From the NCBI GenBank assembly GCA_964035795.1, contig OZ038321.1, forward strand, positions 11,187,093 through 11,251,092: a DNA stretch of 64,000 nt. The letters run 5' to 3'. This DNA is from Pterobdella sp. o SKG-2022. Its lineage: Eukaryota; Annelida; Clitellata; Hirudinida; Piscicolidae. A program made the translations under genes and the position numbers. Of the stretch, positions 1 through 10,489 are shown one piece after another (the first letter of the stretch is position 1; each line of letters starts with the position of its first letter). The notes under the pieces are model-generated. The model was not told where the DNA came from. It made no database searches and saw only the letters and a program-made list of their open reading frames with translations.

Positions 1-1
1 G

Positions 2-2981
2 ACTGGTGATGAAGAAGAAGAAGAAGAGGATGATGATGAGGGTGGTGGTAGTGATGATGATGATGCTGAAGGTGATGATGATGTCCACCACAGTGGTCGA
101 GTGCTTCCTACCTCATTGGGAGTGGAGAGCAGGATTCCATCTTTCTTGCAGAATCTGCCTGACTCGGATATCATGGCCAGGATGGCTGCAGGCAGAGGAA
201 AGAAATGCAATGGTGCTCTCCAAACCTGGGTTAGTGGTGATGTGTTTATTTTGATAAAATTAGTGAGTGACCATCAAATCACTGTAGCGTAATATATAAA
301 ATCTTTCGATAACTAGTTGTTTATGCGGAAAATGTTTTGAATAGAGTATAGCACATCCAAATTTTCATCACTAGTTTGGAGCATCAAACATTATCAAGAG
401 TGAACGGGAGGAAGCCGAGCGAAGCACGAGTAAGATTATGGTTACTTTGAACTCAAAAATAAGGCAGCTTAAAGATATATTCATTTTTATATAAATTTGG
501 TATCTTTATACATGGTAAGAATATTCTCTATAACTTCACACTAGCAAAATTTATAGTTCGTTTGAAAAATCAATGTATCAAAAAACAACTTTTTTGGGGT
601 ATAAAATGAAAGACTATTTGAATTAATAGTCATATGACGTTCAACAAGTTATGATTGTTTTCAAACAGCACAACATCAAGACATATTTTATTATTTTTTA
701 TTGCTGGTAATTTTTTAAGACTTGACTTTTATACATTCATGTCCACACAGCTGTCTTGTCTGTACCTGCTATCTTGCAAGAACTGTCACATCACAATGAA
801 AGGTGACCAAATTCAAAATATGCATTTTAACTTCATTGAAATTTAAAATATTGGAAATTGATTATAAGTTTTTAGATTCCAGTCCAAAACATTAATCATC
901 ATGAGTAGTTTTTAATATTTAAGCCATTATACCAACATCTTAAGGGTTCATTTAAATACTGTACAAAACATTTTGCAATACTATCTTCTTGTCGTGTACT
1001 GATAGAACTTGTCACTCAAGTTAATCTAATGAAAAACTTGAAACAATTTTTTAAATTTAACATCAGGGTTTTTGGCAATACATTTTCATTATGGACTTAT
1101 CAGTACTCATATTTTTGTGAGTTTCATACAACATTAAAAGATGCATTAACGCATGTTTAAGGAACGAAGAAAGAAGGACGTGTTTGCTACAGTTGATGAA
1201 GAAGGCTCGAGAAGAGGAATCGACTACGTGGGATGAATACTTCAACACGGTCCTACTCATCCTGCTGGAAACATTCACCGACACTGATGTTTGTTTCTTT
1301 CAGCGTTATCTGAGTTGACGTTTCATTCGAAGTCTTTTATATTTATTTCGGTTTAAAATAACAATGACATACTTTTTAATGTGATGGAGGTTTTGAGTTT
1401 TTTCGTTTTATGAACATAGTGTGTACTCGTTTTTTGTCGTTTTTTATTATTTTAATTATTTTACAGAATATTTCTCGCACCATTCATTTGTTAATTATTT
1501 GATTTATTGATTGATTGATTGTGACACTTGCTAACCTTCAGAGTAGCATAAGAGCTTTGTCCTTGCGAGTTTTGAGTGAGTTTCTACGTTGTCACGCTGA
1601 GAGATTCCAAGAGTATGTAGAGCTTACAGTGGTCAGGTCACTGGAGGCCCATAAAGACCCTGTTAAAGAAGTAACTTTGTTCAGTACATTGAATATATAT
1701 ATGAATAAATTTTATATAACTGTTATAAACGATAATATATATTTTCTAAAATTTTTAAATATAAAATTTTTGAAGCTTTATTGAAGTTTTTCAATTACTT
1801 TTCAATCTTGATTTTTTCTTCAAGAAGTATTGAACATTTTGCAAACGTTTCAACTGCACAGGTGACAAGAGCTGCTGAGGAATGCAGCAGTCTTCTCTCC
1901 CGTATCATACAACCAGTCAAGTGCCATGTCATATTAGGTATGCAACAATCAGTCAATGTAGTTTCAATATACCAATCAGCATAAATCTGATAATTGTAAA
2001 TATTTATTTACTTTTTTTTATATATAAATTTATGTCTTTTTCTAGCAGCTTTATATTGTATTAAACCTCATTATCTCAAAGCATATTTCAAATAGAAGTC
2101 GATATATTTAACCTGATTAAATAATTTGCAACCGATATGCCACAGGACCTTTGATAGAATCCGATGACTTCCCAATAAATTTGGCATCAGTCAAAATGAT
2201 GAACCAAATCATTGAGGAGTCTCCCAAGGAGATCATCGCTTCTCTCCTCCCTTCACTCGCCCCCACACTCCTCAAGGTACCTTTTATATATCATCACAAG
2301 TTCTCCATTTTCGGGCTCAATCTCAGCCAGGGTAAATATTCTTGTAATTAGATTTGAGAACTTATAATGAAGACAGGTAATATCTCTTAATATTTTTTAA
2401 GACTGTGATACAATTGAAAAACCTTATAAGGTCATCATTTTACTTCTCATGTTTGCTATGGTTGGATTTCATAGAGAGTATAATTTATGAAATTAATATC
2501 CTATATTTCGATGATGTATTATAAGAAATGTTATTGCTGGAAAGGAAAATCATGACACTAGTCAAATAACTTCAGGATTTAATAAAACTTTCAAACCATT
2601 GTGTTTTCTATTTCCATTTTAAATTTTGTAGACTACCGTTTCAAAAAATTTCATTTACTGACCAATGATTTTGCGAGTTTAAGAGCAGTGCAAATTATTA
2701 TGTATTGATAAATGTATCAAAAATATAACTTGTAATTATGATCGTTTCACACTCAGGCCTACGAGAACAACCAAAGTAGCGTGAGGAAGGCTAGTGTGGT
2801 ATGTTTAGTGGCGGTGTATCTTGTGGTTGGGGAAGATCTCAGGCCCTACCTTAGTGATTTGCATGGAAGTAAGATCAAACTTTTGAACGTTTACATCAAA
2901 AGGGCGATAGAGCAGCAAACTGGATCTTCGTGCGCCACCTCTAAGACCTCTTCACCTACCTCTGTGGTCGAGGCTCAGTAA
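2..2981 (+). CDS. CLASP: CLIP-associating protein (CLASP/Orbit), 3' end; gene continues to the left
   Basis: Microtubule plus-end tracking protein that stabilises microtubules at the cortex, kinetochores and spindle. Only the C-terminal TOG-like/CLIP-interacting region is present. Resolved exons are about 1160-1288, 1542-1670, 1862-1937, 2146-2276 and 2757-2981 (stop TAA 2979-2981), with consistent phases and GT-AG borders. Diagnostic strings are TWDEYFNTVLLILLETF, SSIRALSLRVLSEFLR, FPINLASVKMMNQIIEES, SSVRKASVVCLVAVY and GSKIKLLNVYIKRA, which follow the order of the human CLASP1/2 C terminus. An open acidic stretch at 2-230 (Asp/Glu/Gly run, then SRIPSFLQNLPDSDIMARMA) is in frame and may be the preceding exon. 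I could not match its donor phase to the exon near 1160, so that junction is unresolved and a small exon may be missing. The gene converges on DHDDS. Confidence 0.9.
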
Positions 2982-3075
2982 CCAGACACCAGTCTCTGAT
3001 GCTGTTCCATCAATATGTTTCTGTTTATAATGGTTGCTTCTAAATATTTGTATGACGATACATAAATTGTGGTTA

Positions 3076-3081
3076 AATAAA
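3076..3081 (+). promoter_or_regulatory. Poly(A) signal AATAAA of CLASP
   Basis: AATAAA lies about 95 bases after the CLASP stop codon, which is normal spacing for a short 3' UTR. Confidence 0.6.
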
Positions 3082-3099
3082 GTTCTAAGACAACTAGTC

Positions 3100-4387
3100 A
3101 AAGTTTTGGTACCAGAAAATACAGTGTTGAAATATACATTTTTTTCTCATTTGGCCATTTGTTAGTGAATTATTCCACCGTCACGACGTTTCCAAAATGT
3201 TAATTTTTCATAAATTGTAAATTTCAACCAAATAATGAAAATTTTTCGTGTGATATCTGTCATTATTTTAAGTTAGTAGTGTTTGCTATGCTTAACCAGC
3301 GCTGGTTCCTATCAAGTATTTTCAGTCACTATCTAGAACGTTTTTGAACCCAAATTATCAGTTTTGATGTTTTTATTAATTTTTTTACATAAATTTTATT
3401 GAATTTATTCCATACTTTTCAATCATATACTTCCAAATTAATCCTTTTGTGATTTTTTAACTCGATTTTATTGATCACAACTAGGTCACACAGTTTTCAT
3501 ACATTAGTGTGTCAGTGAGGTTTAATATTTCAACACACTTTATAATGTATCATTCTTTATCAATGTATCATTGCTTTTGAAGCATTCAGCATAATTCAAA
3601 ATTTTAATTAATGTTTTTTAAGATTTCTTCAGAAATTATATCTTATTACAGAGTTATTAATGTAAAATTACTCTTAATGCATTTTATCAAAAGTATATAA
3701 ACATCGTGAAGGTTTGACCATTTTCAATGACCTCTCGTCTAGTCGCCAAGGCTTCATCAAGCCTTGAAATAGCTTTGTATTTCAAGTAAGCTTGAACTTG
3801 CTTGTATGTGTCAAGCTTTCAAGATATTTAAAACGTTTTTTATATTTTCATCAACTCAGTATCGTCAGTTCTTTTCGTACTCGCTAAAAATAGAGTTCAT
3901 TATATGTGTATATATACGTTTTCTTATTTTTAAGATTAATTTTTCATTACGTCTCAATTTTTTCATTTTCGAGTTAGTTTTTCAGTTCATTAAATTTTAA
4001 AAAATCAGTAAAATTGTTGAACTCCTGTATTGATTTTTTTTAAACAAAATATTTTGAGTTAACTTTTTTTCATAATACTCTACCATTGTTTTTAACGATT
4101 TGAATAACTTTTAAAATTTTTCAATATTTATTTTTCAGATGTTTAAAGTGCATTTAAATGATGAATTAAAAATTAATTTATGCTATGACTATGTATTCAA
4201 TTTAATTGAAGTATTATAAAGTTGGCAACGATTTTTTTAAAATAAAAATAATTAAATAAAAATTGTTAACAATTTACATAATGAATCAACCTACATACAT
4301 CATAGGAATAGTATTTACAATCGAAAAATACTAAAAATTCTTACAGCCGAAATAAATAACTATGAACTCATGAAATCGATCCAACTA
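3100..4387. other. Convergent intergenic region, no gene seen
   Basis: AT-rich sequence between the 3' ends of CLASP (+) and DHDDS (-). No ORF with recognisable homology and no repeat that I can name. It should hold the 3' UTR of DHDDS: reversed poly(A) signals (TTTATT/TTTAAT on the + strand) occur near 4128 and 4200. Confidence 0.5.
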
Positions 4388-7300
4388 TCATGATACAACC
4401 CCTACTTTTTCAGACAATTTTAAATCCAAGTCATAGTTGCCATTTTCTTTGCCTCTGTATTTTAGTGAGCCATTTAAAACATGCCCATTCTTACGGTAGC
4501 CATTCCTCATCTGCAAGCCATTTGTTGTAAATTTATCTCCATAATCTTTTTTATCTGCATATTTTATTTCCTCATTCAAACTGATGTTTGAGACTTGTTC
4601 ATCACACAACAATCTCTTAGAGTGGTCACCATTGCAAGTATGGGTATCAAGCTTCTCTGAGCCATTTGCAATCTGTGAGTTATCGGAGTTTTCATTTGAA
4701 ACCTCATCTTTTTCTGACTCCCATATGGAATCAATGTAGTTTTCGTAATCCTTTTCTAGTTTTTCAATAAATCTTTCGCAACGTTGTTTTCTACATGATA
4801 TCACAGCCTCTAATAATTTAGCGAAGTCTGTATTTGGTCCATTTACAGCGGTTGAGTTGGTGATAGTTTCTTGAGTTTCTAGAAGTGGGACAAGGTTTGA
4901 TTCAGCAGACAGAAAAGCACTTTCAAAATTTGAGCAACCATCAGCTAAGCCCTCTAAAGATTTGGTGGATGTAGAGTCTTTCAAATACGAATCAGTAATG
5001 AAATCATCCTCATCAATCTGCAATGTTCTGATCATGCTGTCCAGGTCATCAACATCATGGTTGTCTATGAGCACCGATGGGAATTGTTTGATGAGCTTTC
5101 TAGTTACATTTACATCACTGCTGTGTCGTTGCAGAGTTCTCCTCTTATCTCTCTCTTGTCTACTTTTCTAGAAAAATTTATTATTCAGTCAAAAATTAGC
5201 AACGATAATTAAAAAAAAATTAGCCATATTAAAATAACGAAATTAGGATGTAACATACAATGATATGTTGTGAGTTAAGTTGGAAGAGGATGATGAAGGA
5301 GTAGAGATGCCATTTTGTGAACTCAGGCCATAACACTTGAGTGAAGAATAGCATGCAATAAGACGTCTGCAAATGTCATATTGGGTGATATGATAATATT
5401 GAAATGAATCTATACTAATAAGCAGTTGATCACCAAGTTGCCCAAATAGAAATTTTAGTCTGCTAAGAAATGTCTACTCAATGGATTGAAAGTTAAACAT
5501 GTTATATAGCTAAATCCTGTTTATAAATTAGTCAAGCCCTCATTGATACAATTATCCTCATCATTTATTGTTTTTCAGTAACTAAATGAGTAACGGTTAC
5601 TACTAAACCAACTTCTTCACAAAACCTTCAACCACTTCTAAATTCACCATCCCATCCCACGGATTCTCCTCATTCATGCTGGCTTCCATGTGCTCCTTCC
5701 ACACTCTTCCAACCATCCTCGGCAAATACAATCTTCGCATTATTGTCATTAATGCAGTTGTTAACTGCTAAGTCACTTGCTTCCTTCTTCATCATTCTCA
5801 TTCTACGGAATACGACATTTCTGTCATTCCGCCATTCTGTCATCTCCTCTATCTCTTTCACCGCCTCTTTCTTCATTGCCTCAACAACAGCTATCTTGGC
5901 TTTCTTTTTATCAGAGACGTAGCGGGATTTATTTTCAGTTGACGGAAGTTGTTTCCACCTCAAAAACTTCTCTTCTTTTCTGTGATGACTTTCTGCACAT
6001 CCTGATTCCACCATCAAGTTTCACCGTGCTGAGGCCTACCTCTACTCATTCCACAAACTTCTTCAGCAGCTTTTAGAGCAGAAGTTTTATATTTCAGCCA
6101 TGCATTTTGTTCATCGCTTTTTTGATACAAAACTTCCATCTTTTCAGAAAATTTTGCTTTTACTTCATCGTTCAAAAGCTTCCAGACTTTTTTACAAAAT
6201 ACTTTTTGAAATAGCTTTGATAGATTTTCCTAATCCATCTTCCATCTAAAACCACCTTGCTCACCTCGAATTGCCTTCACATCTTTCAAAAACTTTCTCT
6301 AACTACTCTTCATCAATACAAAAACTATTTCTGTTCTATTACATCGTCCATTAAATTTTATTTTCCTATTATCCTTCTTTTTAAACCAACTATTACCCAC
6401 ACACAAAACCTTTTCAACACAAAATTCTAAAAACAACCTACCCTCCACGTTTTTCTTGCCTATTCCAAAACCTCCATGAACACCTTCAAACCCATTAACC
6501 TCCTTGCCAATGTGTCCATTGATGTTTCCTAAGCAAATCAAAACTTCATTTTCATTTTCCATTTCACAGCCTTTCGCTATCTTTTCATAAAACTCATTGA
6601 TCTTCCACATTGTGGGGCTGAAGCGCAAACAATTTTTACTACCTTTTTACCAATAATTACCACTACCATTACCCTATCTGATATCCTATTTATTTCCACA
6701 ACGTTCATATATAAATCCTCTCTAACTAATAGTTCTACATCACCTATCTCATCTTCATTACCTGACCATCATAGTTTGAATCTTTTACACAAACTACCTA
6801 GAAATTTCGAACCCATATCTCTCCACCTCACTTCTTGGATACAGCAAATACCAACCTCCCTCCTCAACACTCTTCACACAACTCTATACTCTTCCCATTT
6901 AATGATCCAATATTAAAACTACTAAAAGAACAAGAAAAAGAAGAAAGCCCAGAACTTTTTAGCATCCTGTGCCTGTTCAAAAATAGTCGTAAATTGAGGA
7001 CCATTGCTTTTTTTTTATGATCATGAAAATTTGTTGGACCAAAAGAAGTGCCCAATGAAGCATGGCCTTGCTTCCACCGCATAGTAGATGTTTCATGACT
7101 TTAAATAACCAGCTAAAAATGTAACTAAATGAATTTTTTAACTTATAAATAATTGATTTCATATCTGCAAGTCATGTTAATATAGTGAGTAAATTGAAGT
7201 GATAGAAATCAAACTATACCACGATATATTGAACTAACAGCTTACAAAAAGCTTGGTTGAGATAATATTAATTACTACATTTTTCGTTAACAAAGTGAAA

Positions 7301-9186
7301 TATTCAAGTATCATACTTGAAAATTTTACCTTGTTAACGAAAAGCTTCGTATCTTAATAAAATTATTAGTGTTCTTATACATAATCATTTTGATGGGGTT
7401 AGTGGAAAAAAATTATTGTAGGATAATTCATAAAAAAAGATCATTCATTTGGGAAAGATTTTTATACACTGCTAGCTCAAGCTAACATCCAAATTGAAAT
7501 CAAATTCAAAAAATATTTGACTAAAAATTATTTACTGAAAATTTACATGTGTTTTGAAGCTTTAAAAAACAAGAGACACTGCTAAAATAAAACTTAAATG
7601 GTAAATTAACGATAGAAAACATTCTAACTTACTTGCCATAAAAGAAAGTCACTGAGTCTCACTTCACCAGATGTCCTGATCAGAATGTCAGGTTCTGAAC
7701 AGTGTGCAGTGTACAAACCCTTTTCAAACAGAGCTTCATCTATGTCACTGTGGTGATTCAGGATGAATGAAAATGATAGGGTTTGCAAAATTTTTTTAAA
7801 TCTAGTATATTATATTTATTTGAAAGTTTATGAAATGAATTTTTATGAAATTATGAAAAAAAAATTTGTAAAAAGTACATAAATAATTTTTTAATTTCTT
7901 CCAATTCAAATAAATACTTAGGTCTAGACCTAGTTTGACCATATCTATACTGCTTATCCAACTTTGTTACAACTCTAAATTCCCACAAATATGTGTGAAT
8001 GTGAGCAAAAATGTAGTAAACCTAGGAATTATAATGCCATCAGCCACACCATTTCTCATTTTAATCATTGACTGTGTCATCTCTTCTTGGGAAGTGTAGG
8101 CACAACATACGTTCAAAAAAACTCTGGTTTGAGATAACATCAATAAAGCATTGATGTTTTAATGAAAATTGGTGTTAATAATATAAATGAAAAAACATTC
8201 GCAAAGTTTCATTTAATGTTAAAAACTTTAATAATAATATTATTAATGTGAGAAAAAAACTTGTCAATTGATAAAAACTTGAAACAGTCTCGATCAATCA
8301 TGATTTTAGTAGTTTTATCACCAAAAAAACCATCAACTTTGAAACAGATTCATTCAAACATACCAAATTATATACTAATTTGAATTGCCAAACAATTTTA
8401 CAATGACTGAAATTGTTGTTACCAATCATCACCATTTGTTGTATTTAAAGTCCTATATTAGACACACAATATGAATAAATGAAGAAAATTCAAATGAATA
8501 CTGCATATCAACTAACTTGTTATTATTTCTGGTGAAATGGATAACTTTTGATAATAGAACTTGAAGATCATTTGGCAAGTAACTTATATTTCCAATAATA
8601 CGAACACACAAACCATGGGTATTCACAAGATCTCTAAGAAAATTTTTAATCGATTTTACAATTATCGTTTTATTGAAATATTAAAAGTATATATTGAATT
8701 TTCTGGAATTTGAAACCTTTCTTTCAAAAAAGCAGAAAATTTTTCTCTTGCAAGTTGCATCAGGCAGTCTACTTCTTCTTTTGACCTTTTTTATTTGTAA
8801 CTCTATTAGTATGCAATTTTATCCTTTCATATTGAATACCTTTTGAAATTTTCTAAGCTGAAAGCATACAGGGTAACTTCTGTAATTTCTAAGCCAGCAC
8901 ACCATTCTAATGTCTAAAAATGAATATAAACTTGAAAAATTATCTATTTCAATTCTGCACATTCAAATTAGAAAACGTTTATTAATATTAAATGACGCAC
9001 TTCAGATATTTTGTTGAAGCCAAGTAGATGACCCACGCTGCGTTCATATTTTTTCTTCACAGCGAACCTACGATTACCATCCATAATAATGGCAACGTGC
9101 TTTGGAATATTACCAAATTTTAAAACACCTTCACATAAGCTTTGAAACCATGATTTTTCAGTTCTTTTGTTAATCCACGTCGACAT
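4388..9186 (-). CDS. DHDDS: Dehydrodolichyl diphosphate synthase catalytic subunit, with a long C-terminal extension
   Basis: Cis-prenyltransferase subunit that, with NUS1/NgBR, extends farnesyl diphosphate into the dolichol precursor at the ER. Exons (5' to 3' on the minus strand): 9001-9186, 8840-8913, 8717-8785, 8517-8633, 8022-8123, 7633-7747, 5259-5366, 4388-5167. All phases join, giving 516 residues. Exon 1 has [13 protein letters not shown] with the catalytic Asp at residue 36. Exons 2-3 have [18 protein letters not shown]. Exon 6 has the family-specific [17 protein letters not shown], and exon 7 has VLWPEF. Human DHDDS is 333 residues. The conserved core here ends at about residue 257, and exon 8 adds about 259 residues: a short basic stretch (ERDKRR) like the human tail, then an acidic, Asn/Ser-rich, probably disordered region. 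Intron 6 (5367-7632) holds a LINE fragment. The start codon is 104 bp from that of RLIG1. Confidence 0.95.
5600..6910 (-). mobile_element. Decayed non-LTR retrotransposon (LINE), endonuclease half only
   Basis: Minus-strand pieces read as the apurinic-like endonuclease of RTE/'craniofacial development protein 2'-type LINEs. Around 6300-6830 there are [34 protein letters not shown] and [11 protein letters not shown]. Around 5600-6080 the linker before reverse transcriptase reads [12 protein letters not shown], followed by [14 protein letters not shown]. Several stop codons and frameshifts break the ORF, and the usual D in GDxNGH has become N. No reverse transcriptase follows on the 3' side. 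The copy sits in DHDDS intron 6 in the same orientation as the host gene. Confidence 0.8.
7281..7343. repeat. Near-perfect foldback hairpin, 31-nt arms, 1-nt loop
   Basis: Left arm 7281-7311 and right arm 7313-7343 are inverted copies with about four to five mismatches, separated by a single C at 7312. The outer part of each arm is TTTTCGTTAACAA and the inner part is TTCAAGTAT. It lies in DHDDS intron 6, about 370 bp from the LINE fragment. A solo foldback element or a degenerate MITE is the simplest reading. Confidence 0.6.
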
Positions 9187-9290
9187 GTTAACTAGCTTAT
9201 GCTTACTTTACTTTTCGGTTTTTATATTAAGTTCACTTTTAAGTCTGAATAAAGAGGGACCAATCATTGTTTAGCACTGAATCTGACTAT
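9187..9290. promoter_or_regulatory. Probable bidirectional promoter, DHDDS / RLIG1
   Basis: Only 104 bp separate the DHDDS start (9186, minus) from the RLIG1 start (9291, plus), so both promoters and 5' UTRs must fit in or overlap this gap. I see no clear TATA box. The arrangement itself is what the sequence shows; shared regulation is inference. Confidence 0.55.
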
Positions 9291-10265
9291 ATGGCTGAAA
9301 ATTGTTTACTTCCAGTGAAGAGCAAAATAAATTGTATATATGAAATTAAGGTGATTGAAGAAAATGACAAGTCTCTTTTGAAAAGACCAGATCAGACCTA
9401 CATCATTAGAGCATCAGAAATACTACTCAATTCATTCAAAAATTTCATTTCGAATAACAAATTTATAGCGACGGAAAAAGTAGACGGGACTTCAACGTTG
9501 GTAAAATCATATGGTGGGTCTGCTTGGTTATGGGTAAGAAGAGATAGAAAATTAACAAAACAGGCAGTAAAAAGAAAAAAACTTAACAACGAAATTGTTT
9601 TCAAACTTGAAGATTACAAAGAAGCTCCGTCAACATGGGAAGCATCAGAAAGTTGCGTTAATGCTGATACTGGAGAACTAATTCCCGATATAACTGGTAA
9701 TATTATGGGATGGTTACCTTTAAATAATGATAAATTATATTTTTGGCATAGAGAAGCAGTAGAATTTCAAAACAAAAAAATTTTAGTTTTAAACCCTTAT
9801 TTTGAGAATAAAGTATTGAAGTTTCAGTTATCAATGGATGCTTTGGAAATTCATCATAATAAAAGTTTTGAACTAATAGGCACAAATGTTAATGCCAACC
9901 CATATAAGCTTGGATCTAAAAAATGTCCAATTCATTTTTTCATACAACATGGTAGCATCCCAATTTTGAATCCAATTTATGACTTTTCGCACAATTCAAT
10001 GATACAATGGTTCAACAATAAAGATATTGGTAGTTTGGAAGGAATTGTGTGGCATTGTAACAATCAACAAATTTATAAACTAACTAGAAAACATCTTAAT
10101 CTTGAATGGCCTGTGGAAGACCCATTATTAATTAAAATACCCGTAAAAATCAACTTATCAAGTGAAATTGACAATATGTACATAAACAAGCTTCTGCAGT
10201 TCAATGGCCAAAGTTTTGATTCACTTGAAGAATTCTCAAAGAAATTTGTTTCCAAGTTTACCTAA
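9291..10265 (+). CDS. RLIG1: RNA 5'-phosphate/3'-OH ligase 1 (C12orf29 family), intronless
   Basis: ATP-dependent RNA ligase that joins a 5'-phosphate and a 3'-hydroxyl by the nucleotidyltransferase mechanism (lysine adenylation). The 324-residue single exon aligns along its length with human C12orf29/RLIG1 (325 residues). Motif I is FIATEKVDGT with the adenylated lysine at residue 63, followed by LWVRRDRKLTKQAVKR. Then come IMGWLPL, FWHREAVEF, FELIGTNVNANPYKLGSKK, SLEGIVWHC and LTRKHLNLEWP. I chose the ATG at 9291 because the upstream in-frame codons begin only with TTG. The lack of introns contrasts with all the other genes in the window except the near-intronless EHD. It could be an old retrocopy or a natural single-exon gene. 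Confidence 0.93.
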   Translation: MAENCLLPVKSKINCIYEIKVIEENDKSLLKRPDQTYIIRASEILLNSFKNFISNNKFIATEKVDGTSTLVKSYGGSAWLWVRRDRKLTKQAVKRKKLNNEIVFKLEDYKEAPSTWEASESCVNADTGELIPDITGNIMGWLPLNNDKLYFWHREAVEFQNKKILVLNPYFENKVLKFQLSMDALEIHHNKSFELIGTNVNANPYKLGSKKCPIHFFIQHGSIPILNPIYDFSHNSMIQWFNNKDIGSLEGIVWHCNNQQIYKLTRKHLNLEWPVEDPLLIKIPVKINLSSEIDNMYINKLLQFNGQSFDSLEEFSKKFVSKFT

Positions 10266-10348
10266 TTTGTTGACCTCCCTTATGCCAAAATTTTCATAAC
10301 TCATTGGTTTTAATCATAATATTTTGCTAGTCAAGTAAAACTTTATTC

Positions 10349-10354
10349 AATAAA
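10349..10354 (+). promoter_or_regulatory. Poly(A) signal AATAAA of RLIG1
   Basis: AATAAA is 84 bases after the RLIG1 stop and just before the 3' end of the neighbouring LINE. Confidence 0.6.
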
Positions 10355-10489
10355 ATAAGCAACCATTGACTCCTATGAATTGTGATTTTAAGGCTTTTTG
10401 AAAGGATGCCATTGACTAAAACTTTGACTACATTGTTAACAGTAACACTTGGGCAAATTATGCTATTTGATTTCTTATTATTATTTTTA

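Noticed and set aside
5670..6628. Two ORFs that could be separate small genes
   Set aside because: Both are parts of one broken LINE (endonuclease and linker), with stops between them and no splice logic.
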